From positions 1 to 5,563 of the forward strand of contig JALNXT010000111.1 in NCBI GenBank assembly GCA_023230245.1: a stretch of 5,563 nucleotides of DNA. Reading direction: 5' to 3'. This document shows positions 1-5,563 of the stretch, piece by piece. The position numbers and the translations under genes are program-made. The notes under the pieces are model-generated. The model was not told where the DNA came from and searched no databases. It worked only from the letters and a program-made list of their open reading frames with translations. This DNA is from Candidatus Cloacimonadota bacterium. GTDB taxonomy: Bacteria; Cloacimonadota; Cloacimonadia; Cloacimonadales; Cloacimonadaceae. The stretch's first letter is position 1. Each line of letters begins with the position of its first letter.

Positions 1-1020
1 GTACTGAGGTTTTTCCGATTGGGTGATGAAAGCCAAAACCCCTTTTTGAAAGATGGAGACATCGTCCATATCGCTGCTGTGCAAGATTATATCTCTATCA
101 AGGGTGGGGTAAGTTTGCCGGGTGAGATGCAGTTTTTGGCGGGTGATAAACTGGAAGACATCATCAGATTTGCCGAGGGCGCAAGCTATGATGCCGATCT
201 AAGTGCGGTTCAGATATACCGCTATGAGTCTAATAAAATAGATTTTAAAGTTATTACTCTAAACCTGATAGAAAACCCCTCACTTTACGGTTTTGAACTG
301 CAATCAGGCGATAATTGTTTAGTCCCCCAAATAGCTGAAGTTACCAATAGACTAAAAGTTAAAATCAGCGGGCAAGTGAAAAACCCAGGAGAATACTTCA
401 TATCCCCCACCAGCTCTCTTGCCAATTTGATAAAGCAAGCAGGGGGAATAAATAGCAGAGCCGATTTGGCGAGCATAGTTTACTACAACAGCAATAAATC
501 TGAACAACCAAACCAGTATCTAACGCAGCTCATGGGGCGTGCAATGAGCGACATGACCCCCATCGAATATGCCTATTTGAAAACCAATTTGCAGCAGCTT
601 AAAGGGAAATACAGCTTCGATGCCCGCAAATTCGCCCAAAGCAATGGCGAAGAGGCAAATCCCGTTTTGCGTAACGGCGATTGTGTGTTTATCCCCGAAA
701 GAATGGATATGGTTTTGGTTAGTGGTCAAGTTCGCAATCCTGGTTTAGTCCCTTGGGTTGACGGGGAAAACTGGGATTATTACATAAAAGCAGCAGGAGG
801 CTATACTAATAACCGCAAAATTGCCAAAGGACGGATTATCCGTGGCGATAGCGGGAATTGGGTGAAGCCGAAAAAGAATATTTTAATCCTTGCCGGAGAT
901 ACAGTATTTGTCCCCGTCCAAACCGATAGATCTCTCTGGACAGATGCCAAAGAGGGCATAGTATTAGTATCATCGTTAATAACAATTATTCTGGGGGTTC
1001 GTTCCCTCACCACAAAATAA
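1..1020 (+). CDS. SLBB-domain polysaccharide export-type protein (5' partial)
   Basis: The reading frame is open from base 1 to a TAA at 1018-1020, giving 339 visible codons; the true start lies upstream. A TTG at 19 is the first start-type codon but falls inside a conserved segment (NPFLKDGDIVHI, codons 13-24) that usually closes an SLBB repeat, so I do not take it as the start. At least two to three SLBB-like units follow: about codons 29-110 (SIKGGVSLPGE, ending SGDNCLVP), 117-232 (VKISGQVKNPGEY and AGGINSRADL, ending LRNGDCVFIPE), and 236-306 (LVSGQVRNPGLV and AAGGYT, ending LAGDTVFVPV). A short hydrophobic stretch at about 319-332 near the C terminus could be a membrane anchor. SLBB proteins of the Wza/polysaccharide export group work in the periplasm or outer membrane in export of capsule or exopolysaccharide. 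The following sugar aminotransferase supports a surface glycan role. The specific glycan, and whether this is the export channel itself or an accessory protein, cannot be told without the N terminus. Confidence 0.85.
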   Translation, partial: VLRFFRLGDESQNPFLKDGDIVHIAAVQDYISIKGGVSLPGEMQFLAGDKLEDIIRFAEGASYDADLSAVQIYRYESNKIDFKVITLNLIENPSLYGFELQSGDNCLVPQIAEVTNRLKVKISGQVKNPGEYFISPTSSLANLIKQAGGINSRADLASIVYYNSNKSEQPNQYLTQLMGRAMSDMTPIEYAYLKTNLQQLKGKYSFDARKFAQSNGEEANPVLRNGDCVFIPERMDMVLVSGQVRNPGLVPWVDGENWDYYIKAAGGYTNNRKIAKGRIIRGDSGNWVKPKKNILILAGDTVFVPVQTDRSLWTDAKEGIVLVSSLITIILGVRSLTTK

Positions 1021-1025
1021 AGGAG
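1021..1025 (+). promoter_or_regulatory. Ribosome binding site of the aminotransferase gene
   Basis: AGGAG lies directly after the stop codon of the SLBB gene, 8 bases before the ATG at 1034. It is a strong Shine-Dalgarno match and supports the ATG at 1034 rather than the in-frame ATG at codon 5. Confidence 0.8.
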
Positions 1026-1033
1026 ATAAGTAG

Positions 1034-2140
1034 ATGAAAGTGCCGATGCTTGATTTACATGCACAATATGACCCCTTAATGCCACAAATTAGAGAAGCAA
1101 TGGAGCGTGTTTACGCCGAACATCATTATATAATGGGACCTCAGGTAAAAGAACTGGAAGAAAAGATGGCAGCTTATCTTGGCATAAAACACGCCATCGG
1201 CTGTGCTTCCGGAACCGATGCTTTAGTACTGGCGATCAAGGCTTTGGAGATTGGCGAAGGTGACGAAGTGATAACCACTTCTTTCACCTTCTTTGCGACT
1301 GCTTCTTCCATCTGGAGAAATTTTGCCAAACCCGTGTTTGTAGATATTGATCCTAAGACTTTTAATCTTGATCCGTTGAAGATAGAGGCTGCAATAACGC
1401 CACATACCAAGGCGATCATGCCTGTTCACCTCTTTGGCCAATGTGCAGATATGGAAGCCATTATGGCTATCGCCAAGAAGCATAACCTGAAAGTTATCGA
1501 GGATAATGCTCAAGGTATCGGCAGCACCTGGAATGGTAAAATGAGCTGTTCTTTTGGCGATATCGGAACTCTTTCCTTCTTCCCTTCCAAGAATCTGGGA
1601 GCTATGGGAGATGCAGGAATGTGCCTAACCAACGACGATGATCTTGCTGCCAAGTTGCGTCAGCTTCGGGTGCATGGCGAAAACCCCAAGTATTATCACA
1701 AATGGGTGGGTTTGAACAGCCGTTTGGATACTATGCAGGCAGCCATCTTGAGCGTTAAACTGGATGCTCTGGCAGGATGGAGCAAAGCTCGCAGAGCCAA
1801 TGCAGAGTTTTACAATAGCCATCTGAAAGATGTGAAGGGAATCACCACGCCATTTATCGATAGCAAAGCGGTAAGCATCTATAACCAATATACCCTTATC
1901 TGTGAAAAGCGGGATGAACTGCAAGCTTACTTGCAGAGTAAAGATATAGCCTGTGCGGTTTATTATCCCTTGCCACTGCACGTGCAAGAATGCTTTAGCT
2001 CTCTGGGCTATAAGAATGGCGATTTACCAGTTGCCGAGACAATGGCATCAAAGGTGCTCTCCATCCCTATCTATCCAGAACTGACCCTAGAACAAAAGCA
2101 GTATATCTGCGCTGCCATCAAAGAATTCTGCCAAAAGTAA
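1034..2140 (+). CDS. DegT/DnrJ/EryC1/StrS family sugar aminotransferase (WbpE-like)
   Basis: The 368-residue product is full length for this PLP-dependent, fold-type I family, which transfers an amino group (usually from glutamate) to a nucleotide-linked keto-sugar in the cytoplasm. Visible landmarks in order: MLDLHAQY (5-12), the cofactor phosphate-binding segment ASGTDAL (58-64), TSFTFFATA (82-90), VDIDPKTFNLDP (103-114), the pyridine-binding Asp157 in IEDNAQ, the Schiff-base Lys186 in FFPSKNLGAMGDAG, and GLNSRLDTMQAAIL (226-239). The C-terminal part carries VYYPLPLHVQ (309-318) and LSIPIYPEL (342-350). From memory, the closest well-studied relative is Pseudomonas WbpE, which aminates UDP-3-keto-GlcNAcA; the lysine position (185 there) and the Asn/Arg pair in the NSR motif agree. 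QdtB/FdtB-type enzymes are the main alternative, so the exact sugar substrate is inference. It follows the SLBB export gene by 13 bases, consistent with making an amino sugar for the exported glycan. Confidence 0.93.
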   Translation: MKVPMLDLHAQYDPLMPQIREAMERVYAEHHYIMGPQVKELEEKMAAYLGIKHAIGCASGTDALVLAIKALEIGEGDEVITTSFTFFATASSIWRNFAKPVFVDIDPKTFNLDPLKIEAAITPHTKAIMPVHLFGQCADMEAIMAIAKKHNLKVIEDNAQGIGSTWNGKMSCSFGDIGTLSFFPSKNLGAMGDAGMCLTNDDDLAAKLRQLRVHGENPKYYHKWVGLNSRLDTMQAAILSVKLDALAGWSKARRANAEFYNSHLKDVKGITTPFIDSKAVSIYNQYTLICEKRDELQAYLQSKDIACAVYYPLPLHVQECFSSLGYKNGDLPVAETMASKVLSIPIYPELTLEQKQYICAAIKEFCQK

Positions 2141-2144
2141 GGAG
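2139..2144 (+). promoter_or_regulatory. Ribosome binding site fixing the GTG start of etfB
   Basis: AAGGAG overlaps the aminotransferase TAA stop and sits 5 bases before the GTG at 2150. With the family-typical N terminus (YIVCIKQVP) beginning just after it, this fixes GTG as the start codon. Confidence 0.75.
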
Positions 2145-2149
2145 CCGTT

Positions 2150-2935
2150 GTGCATTACATTGTTTGCATCAAACAAGTCCCCAACACCACCGAGATAAGA
2201 ATTGATCCCAAAACAAACACGCTTATCCGGGAAGGTGTGGAAAGCATCCTTAATCCTTTCGATACCTATGCGATTGAAGAAGCGGTGCGCTTGAAGGAAG
2301 CCAATGGCGGGAAGATAACAGCCATCAGCATGGGGCCTCCCCAATGTGAAGCAACCTTGCGCGAAGCCGTGGCTTTGGGTGTGGATGAGATTGTGCTGCT
2401 TTCCGATAGACGCTTTGCCGGCGCCGATACTTGGGCTACTAGCCTGACCCTTGCCGCTGCCATAAAGAAGATAGGCGATTATAAGCTTATTTTAACCGGC
2501 CAACAAGCAATCGATGGCGATACCGCCCAAGTAGGGCCAGGTATTGCGGCGCATCTAAACATCCCACAGACTTGTTTTGTGCGTAAGATAGAGACGCTGG
2601 ATTGCCACAAGGCAACGGTGCAAAGGCTGATGGAAGATGGCTATGACCGGGTAGAGATTAAGCTGCCCGCCGTTATTTCCGTTGTTAAAGAGATTAACTC
2701 TCCGCGTTTGCCGTCGCTAAGAGGAAAGAAGAATGCCAAGAGTGTGGAGCTAACCGTTTGGAACTGCGCTGATTTGGGTCTTGATGAAAAAGCCACGGGC
2801 TTAAATGGTTCGCCTACTCAGGTGATGAGCATCTTCTCTCCCCAGCACGATAAAAAGGTGGAGAAGTTTGAAGGCGCAAGCGAAGATGCTGTGGAGCTGA
2901 TAGCAAAAAGACTGCATGAAATGAGCAAACGATGA
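2150..2935 (+). CDS. etfB: Electron transfer flavoprotein beta subunit
   Basis: The 261-residue product has the normal length for EtfB, which pairs with EtfA in a flavoprotein heterodimer that carries electrons between acyl-CoA-type dehydrogenases and other redox partners. Family landmarks: YIVCIKQVPNT (3-13), NPFDTYAIEEAV (35-46), MGPPQ (61-65), LSDRRFAGADTWAT (84-97), the nucleotide-binding GQQAIDGDTAQVGP (117-130), the EtfB signature region around VQRLMEDGYDRVEIKLPAV (157-175), the partner-docking loop region LPSLRGKKNAK (187-197), and GSPTQVMSIFSP (220-231). The AIDGDTAQVGP, SDR.FAGADT and GSPTQVM segments look, from memory, like EtfB of clostridia and Acidaminococcus, where ETF can be electron-bifurcating; that functional subtype is inference. 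GTG start. No etfA follows: the stop overlaps the start of lgt (ATGA), and upstream is the sugar aminotransferase. The partner subunit must be elsewhere. Confidence 0.95.
   Translation: MHYIVCIKQVPNTTEIRIDPKTNTLIREGVESILNPFDTYAIEEAVRLKEANGGKITAISMGPPQCEATLREAVALGVDEIVLLSDRRFAGADTWATSLTLAAAIKKIGDYKLILTGQQAIDGDTAQVGPGIAAHLNIPQTCFVRKIETLDCHKATVQRLMEDGYDRVEIKLPAVISVVKEINSPRLPSLRGKKNAKSVELTVWNCADLGLDEKATGLNGSPTQVMSIFSPQHDKKVEKFEGASEDAVELIAKRLHEMSKR
2932..2935 (+). other. ATGA stop/start overlap, etfB to lgt
   Basis: The TGA stop of etfB (2933-2935) overlaps the ATG start of lgt (2932-2934). No clear Shine-Dalgarno sequence precedes this ATG, so lgt translation probably depends on ribosomes finishing etfB (translational coupling; inferred). 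Confidence 0.7.
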
Positions 2936-3762
2936 TTGCCTTTCCCAATATTAGCCCGGATATTGTGAAGTTCAGCCTTTTCGGCTACCCCATGCAAGTA
3001 CGCTGGTACGGTGTGTTTTATGTGCTCAGCTTTATCATTGCTTACTTTCTATACCGGCATAATCTCAAGTTCCGCAAAATAAAGCTAAACCGCGAGCAAT
3101 ACGAATCTGCCATATTCTATGTGATGGTGGGCGTGATTGTGGGTGGCAGGCTCGGCTATGTGGTGTTTTACAATTTGCTTTATTACCTGCAACATCCCAT
3201 CAGGATACTCGTAACCTGGGAAGGAGGAATGAGCTTCCATGGTGGTGCCATCGGAGTTATCGTAGCGGGTTTGTTATATGCCCGAAAGAACAAGCTAAAT
3301 TTCTATGCGCTTGCCGATGCAGCCATCCCCATTGTCGCAATCGGGCTTGGCTTGGGCAGGCTTGGCAATTTTATCAATGCCGAGCTGTGGGGCAGGCCCA
3401 CGGATGTGCCATGGGCGATGATCTTCCCCGATTCCGATGGTGTTCCCCGCCATCCCACCCAGCTTTACGAACTGTTTTTAGAAGGCATTGTACTCGCCAC
3501 GGTAAGCTACATCCTGCTGAGGAAATTAAAGAAGAACGGCTTGGTTTTCTATAGCTTTATTGGCTTATACGGGATATTCAGATTCCTCATAGAGTTTGTG
3601 CGCGAGCCGGATGAGCTTCAGTTTTACGAGAAGTTCGGCTTTATTTTCGGCTTTATGAGCATTGGCGCTTTCCTCAGTTTCCTGATGATAATTGCTGCGG
3701 CTTGGGGTATCTGGAAGATTAACAAAAGCCCAATCCCACCCCCCGGAGATATCAAAACATGA
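2932..3762 (+). CDS. lgt: Prolipoprotein diacylglyceryl transferase
   Basis: Lgt is an inner-membrane enzyme that moves diacylglycerol from phosphatidylglycerol to the lipobox cysteine of prolipoproteins, the first step of lipoprotein maturation. The 276 residues are a usual family length. Key residues fall at the same numbers as in the E. coli enzyme as I recall it: Tyr26 in RWYG, His103 in SFHGG, Arg143 and Asn146 in the signature GRLGNFINAELWG (142-154), and Gly154. Further family motifs are RHPTQLYE (173-180) and RFLIEFVREPD (217-227). About seven hydrophobic segments are visible, near 25-41, 60-84, 104-116, 126-141, 181-196, 204-221 and 238-261. The ATG overlaps the etfB stop, and the TGA overlaps the start of a lipoprotein gene, which encodes a likely substrate of this enzyme. 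Confidence 0.98.
   Translation: MIAFPNISPDIVKFSLFGYPMQVRWYGVFYVLSFIIAYFLYRHNLKFRKIKLNREQYESAIFYVMVGVIVGGRLGYVVFYNLLYYLQHPIRILVTWEGGMSFHGGAIGVIVAGLLYARKNKLNFYALADAAIPIVAIGLGLGRLGNFINAELWGRPTDVPWAMIFPDSDGVPRHPTQLYELFLEGIVLATVSYILLRKLKKNGLVFYSFIGLYGIFRFLIEFVREPDELQFYEKFGFIFGFMSIGAFLSFLMIIAAAWGIWKINKSPIPPPGDIKT
3759..3762 (+). other. ATGA stop/start overlap, lgt to lipoprotein gene
   Basis: The lgt TGA (3760-3762) overlaps the ATG of the lipoprotein gene (3759-3761). A GGAG at 3745-3748, 10 bases upstream of the ATG and inside the end of lgt, may serve as a ribosome binding site, so initiation could be coupled, independent, or both. Confidence 0.65.
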
Positions 3763-4499
3763 CAGTTAACGGTAACCCCATAAATCCTTTACGCGGGTTT
3801 TTTCTTTGCCTAATCTTGCTTTTCCTCGTGTTATCGGCATGCGCTGCGCCCAAAGCAGATCAGGAACAAAACAAACTCCGCAATGAGCTAAAGAAATGGG
3901 AAAGCTTCGATAGCCAGGGCATAATAGAGATATCCTATATGGGCTTAAGCCTGCGCAAGATGTTTGTAGCCTCCAAAAACCACGCACAGTTTCGTCTGGA
4001 TGTTATCGATGGAGGCATCATGGGAGCAGCCGCACAGCCCCTAATTAGCTTTTATACTAACGATTACATCGCCTTTGCATCTCCCTTTATGCCCATGCTG
4101 GAACAATTGAACTCCAACGACTTAATCCCCACCCAAAGCTTATCACTGTTTACCGATACAGATTCTCTGATGGTCTTATACGGAGAGGAAATCATCCGCA
4201 CTAAGAAACTGGAAGTGGACAGCCTGCAGATTAGCTTTCTGCCGGATTACCGTCTGGATAAAGTGTTTGATCCCCAGTCTCTTGCCAAGATGAAAGTAAG
4301 CTATGGGAACAATAAGCAGCTATCAGAGCTGGAAATGAACGCCGCGGGCAATATGGCGATAAAACTCATCTTCGATAAGATAAAGTATATTGAGCCCCAT
4401 ATAACCCCCCTTCCCAAGCCACAAACCACTAATAACAGCCCCTTTGAAGGTCTAAACCTGAAACAATTATTAAAAGATTTTACTGGTTCTAAGAGGTAA
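3759..4499 (+). CDS. Putative lipoprotein of unknown function
   Basis: The 246-residue product starts with a type II (lipoprotein) signal peptide: Arg12 is followed by a hydrophobic core (about 14-25) and a lipobox LSAC ending at Cys28. The residue after Cys is Ala, not Asp, which by the enterobacterial sorting rule would favour the outer membrane; whether the rule holds in this organism is unknown. The mature part begins with a charged stretch (KADQEQNKLRNELKKW, about 32-47), followed by alternating polar/hydrophobic segments such as GIIEISYMGLSLRKMF that look like beta strands, and ends in a Pro/Thr/Asn-rich linker (about 216-228) and a basic C terminus. A helix followed by beta strands is reminiscent of LolA/LolB or DUF4292-type lipid-binding folds, but I see no diagnostic motif and do not assign a function. 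It is translationally linked to lgt and followed 6 bases later by purB. Confidence 0.85.
   Translation: MTVNGNPINPLRGFFLCLILLFLVLSACAAPKADQEQNKLRNELKKWESFDSQGIIEISYMGLSLRKMFVASKNHAQFRLDVIDGGIMGAAAQPLISFYTNDYIAFASPFMPMLEQLNSNDLIPTQSLSLFTDTDSLMVLYGEEIIRTKKLEVDSLQISFLPDYRLDKVFDPQSLAKMKVSYGNNKQLSELEMNAAGNMAIKLIFDKIKYIEPHITPLPKPQTTNNSPFEGLNLKQLLKDFTGSKR
4492..4496 (+). promoter_or_regulatory. Ribosome binding site of purB
   Basis: AGAGG at the very end of the lipoprotein gene, 9 bases before the ATG at 4506, is a fair Shine-Dalgarno match. It supports that ATG, which also gives residue numbering matching known PurB proteins. Confidence 0.6.
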
Positions 4500-4505
4500 T
4501 GCAGC

Positions 4506-5563
4506 ATGATTGCTCGTTATTCAAATCCTGAAATGCAGCGCATCTGGACTTCGGATCACCGTTATGAATGCTGGCTGGAAGTGGAGATTGCCGCTTGCCG
4601 TGCCATGCACGAAGTGGGTATTATTCCTGAAAGTGATTGGGAAACTATCAATGCCAAGGCAGATTTTAACGCCACTAGAATAGACGAACTGGAGCTAATC
4701 ACCAAGCATGATGTAATAGCTTTCTTAACCAATGTGGCAGAATATATTGGGCCTTCATCACGTTGGGTGCATTACGGCATGACCTCTTCCGATGTGCTGG
4801 ATACTGCCACTGCCATGCAGCTTAAAAGCTCTGGAGAACTCATCGTCAGCGAACTAAGCCGTCTGGCGGAAATCCTGAAACTAAAAGCACGGCAGTACCG
4901 TAACACCCTTTGCATGGGGCGTTCACACGGAATACATGCAGAGCCTACTTCCTTTGGCTTGAAGTTTGCCCTGTGGTATGAAGAGTGCAAGCGCAATATC
5001 GAGCGTTTAAGCAGAGCTATTGAAGAGATCAGCGTTGGCCAGTTTTCCGGAGCTGTGGGCAATTTTGCCCATCTCAGCCCTGAGATTGAAACCCTGGCAT
5101 GCAAATACCTGGGCTTAAATCCGGCTAATGTCTCCACCCAAGTTATCCAGCGCGATCGCCATGCCTATTTTCTTTCCATACTTGCCATTATGGGCTCTAG
5201 TATCGAGAAGATCGCTCTGGAGATCCGCCATTTACAACGCACAGAAGTGCACGAAGCGGAGGAAAACTTCAGCAAGGGTCAAAAAGGCTCTTCCGCCATG
5301 CCCCACAAGCGTAATCCAATTGTTAGTGAGCAGCTTTGCGGGCTGGCACGCGTACTTAGAAGCAATGCTTCCTGTGGCTTTGAGAATAATGCCCTGTGGC
5401 ATGAGCGCGATATCTCCCATTCCAGTGTAGAGCGGATTATCCTACCAGATTCATGCATTCTTAGCCATTATATGATTGGCAAATGCTGCGCTCTGATCGA
5501 GAACCTCATTGTCCATCCCGAAAACATGAAAAAGAACATAGACATAACCAATGGACTGGTCTT
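4506..5563 (+). CDS. purB: Adenylosuccinate lyase (3' partial)
   Basis: An open frame runs from ATG 4506 to the right edge: 352 complete codons plus two bases, of about 430 expected. PurB is a cytoplasmic homotetramer of the fumarase/aspartase superfamily. It releases fumarate from SAICAR to give AICAR and from adenylosuccinate to give AMP in purine synthesis. The N terminus IARYSNPEMQRIW is typical. Conserved parts include KHDVIAF with His68, RWVHYGMTSSDVLDT with His89 (residues 87-101), GRSHGIHAEPTSFG with His141 (138-151), and the mobile catalytic loop GSSAMPHKRNP (261-271) with Ser262/Ser263, Lys268 and Asn270. As recalled, these numbers match Bacillus subtilis PurB exactly, so there is no insertion or deletion and the start is well supported. 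The later WHERDISHSSVER (299-311) is also family-typical. Nothing is broken within the visible part. It follows the lipoprotein gene by 6 bases, so it probably shares its transcript. Confidence 0.97.
   Translation, partial: MIARYSNPEMQRIWTSDHRYECWLEVEIAACRAMHEVGIIPESDWETINAKADFNATRIDELELITKHDVIAFLTNVAEYIGPSSRWVHYGMTSSDVLDTATAMQLKSSGELIVSELSRLAEILKLKARQYRNTLCMGRSHGIHAEPTSFGLKFALWYEECKRNIERLSRAIEEISVGQFSGAVGNFAHLSPEIETLACKYLGLNPANVSTQVIQRDRHAYFLSILAIMGSSIEKIALEIRHLQRTEVHEAEENFSKGQKGSSAMPHKRNPIVSEQLCGLARVLRSNASCGFENNALWHERDISHSSVERIILPDSCILSHYMIGKCCALIENLIVHPENMKKNIDITNGLV

Noticed and set aside
19..21. TTG as the true start of the SLBB gene, with GAGG at 5-8 as its ribosome binding site
   Set aside because: The frame is open to the window edge, and the residues right after the TTG form the end of a conserved SLBB-type repeat, so the protein most likely continues upstream.
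1625..1987. A 120-codon - strand open frame opposite the aminotransferase
   Set aside because: It is antisense to well-conserved codons of the aminotransferase, with no independent sign of being a gene.
3774..3803. AACCC...GGGTT followed by six T, resembling an intrinsic terminator at the start of the lipoprotein gene
   Set aside because: The stem is only 5 base pairs with a loop of about 16 bases, and the sequence is explained by codons of the signal peptide. A terminator here would also cut the gene just after its start.
4772..5137. A 121-codon - strand open frame opposite purB
   Set aside because: It lies antisense to a conserved part of purB and its product shows no family features; I treat it as a chance frame.
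5128..5430. A 100-codon + strand open frame inside the right-hand region
   Set aside because: It is out of frame with purB and fully contained in it. The purB frame carries all family motifs, while this one yields a low-complexity product with no recognisable features.

Overview
The window is a densely packed bacterial stretch with six genes, all on the + strand. Gaps between them are only 13, 9, -4, -4 and 6 bases, so there is no room for a conventional promoter or terminator, and the whole stretch reads like part of one transcription unit. The first gene is cut by the left edge and the last by the right edge. I see no RNA gene, insertion sequence, CRISPR array or long repeat.

The left part (1-2140) belongs to surface polysaccharide metabolism. 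It holds the C-terminal 339 codons of a multi-SLBB-domain polysaccharide export-type protein, then a PLP-dependent sugar aminotransferase of the DegT/DnrJ/EryC1/StrS family that most resembles WbpE. The middle (2150-4499) holds an electron transfer flavoprotein beta subunit without an alpha partner in view, prolipoprotein diacylglyceryl transferase (Lgt), and a small lipoprotein of unknown function. These three are linked by two ATGA stop/start overlaps. The right part (4506-5563) is the first 352 codons of adenylosuccinate lyase (PurB), with all expected catalytic residues in the part visible.

The set does not form a single pathway. Two functional pairs make sense: SLBB protein plus sugar aminotransferase (envelope glycan export and precursor synthesis), and Lgt plus a lipoprotein that Lgt would modify. 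EtfB and PurB look like metabolic genes caught in the same run.

The lipoprotein and the SLBB export protein suggest a Gram-negative (diderm) organism. EtfB resembles the clostridial/anaerobe type, which points to an anaerobe. Mixed operons of this kind, with moderate GC, would fit a Cloacimonadota-like or related Fibrobacterota/Bacteroidota-group lineage. That placement is a low-confidence inference from general impression, not from a marker gene. I found no clearly new system. The most unusual points are the solitary etfB coupled to lgt and the uncharacterised lipoprotein coupled to lgt.
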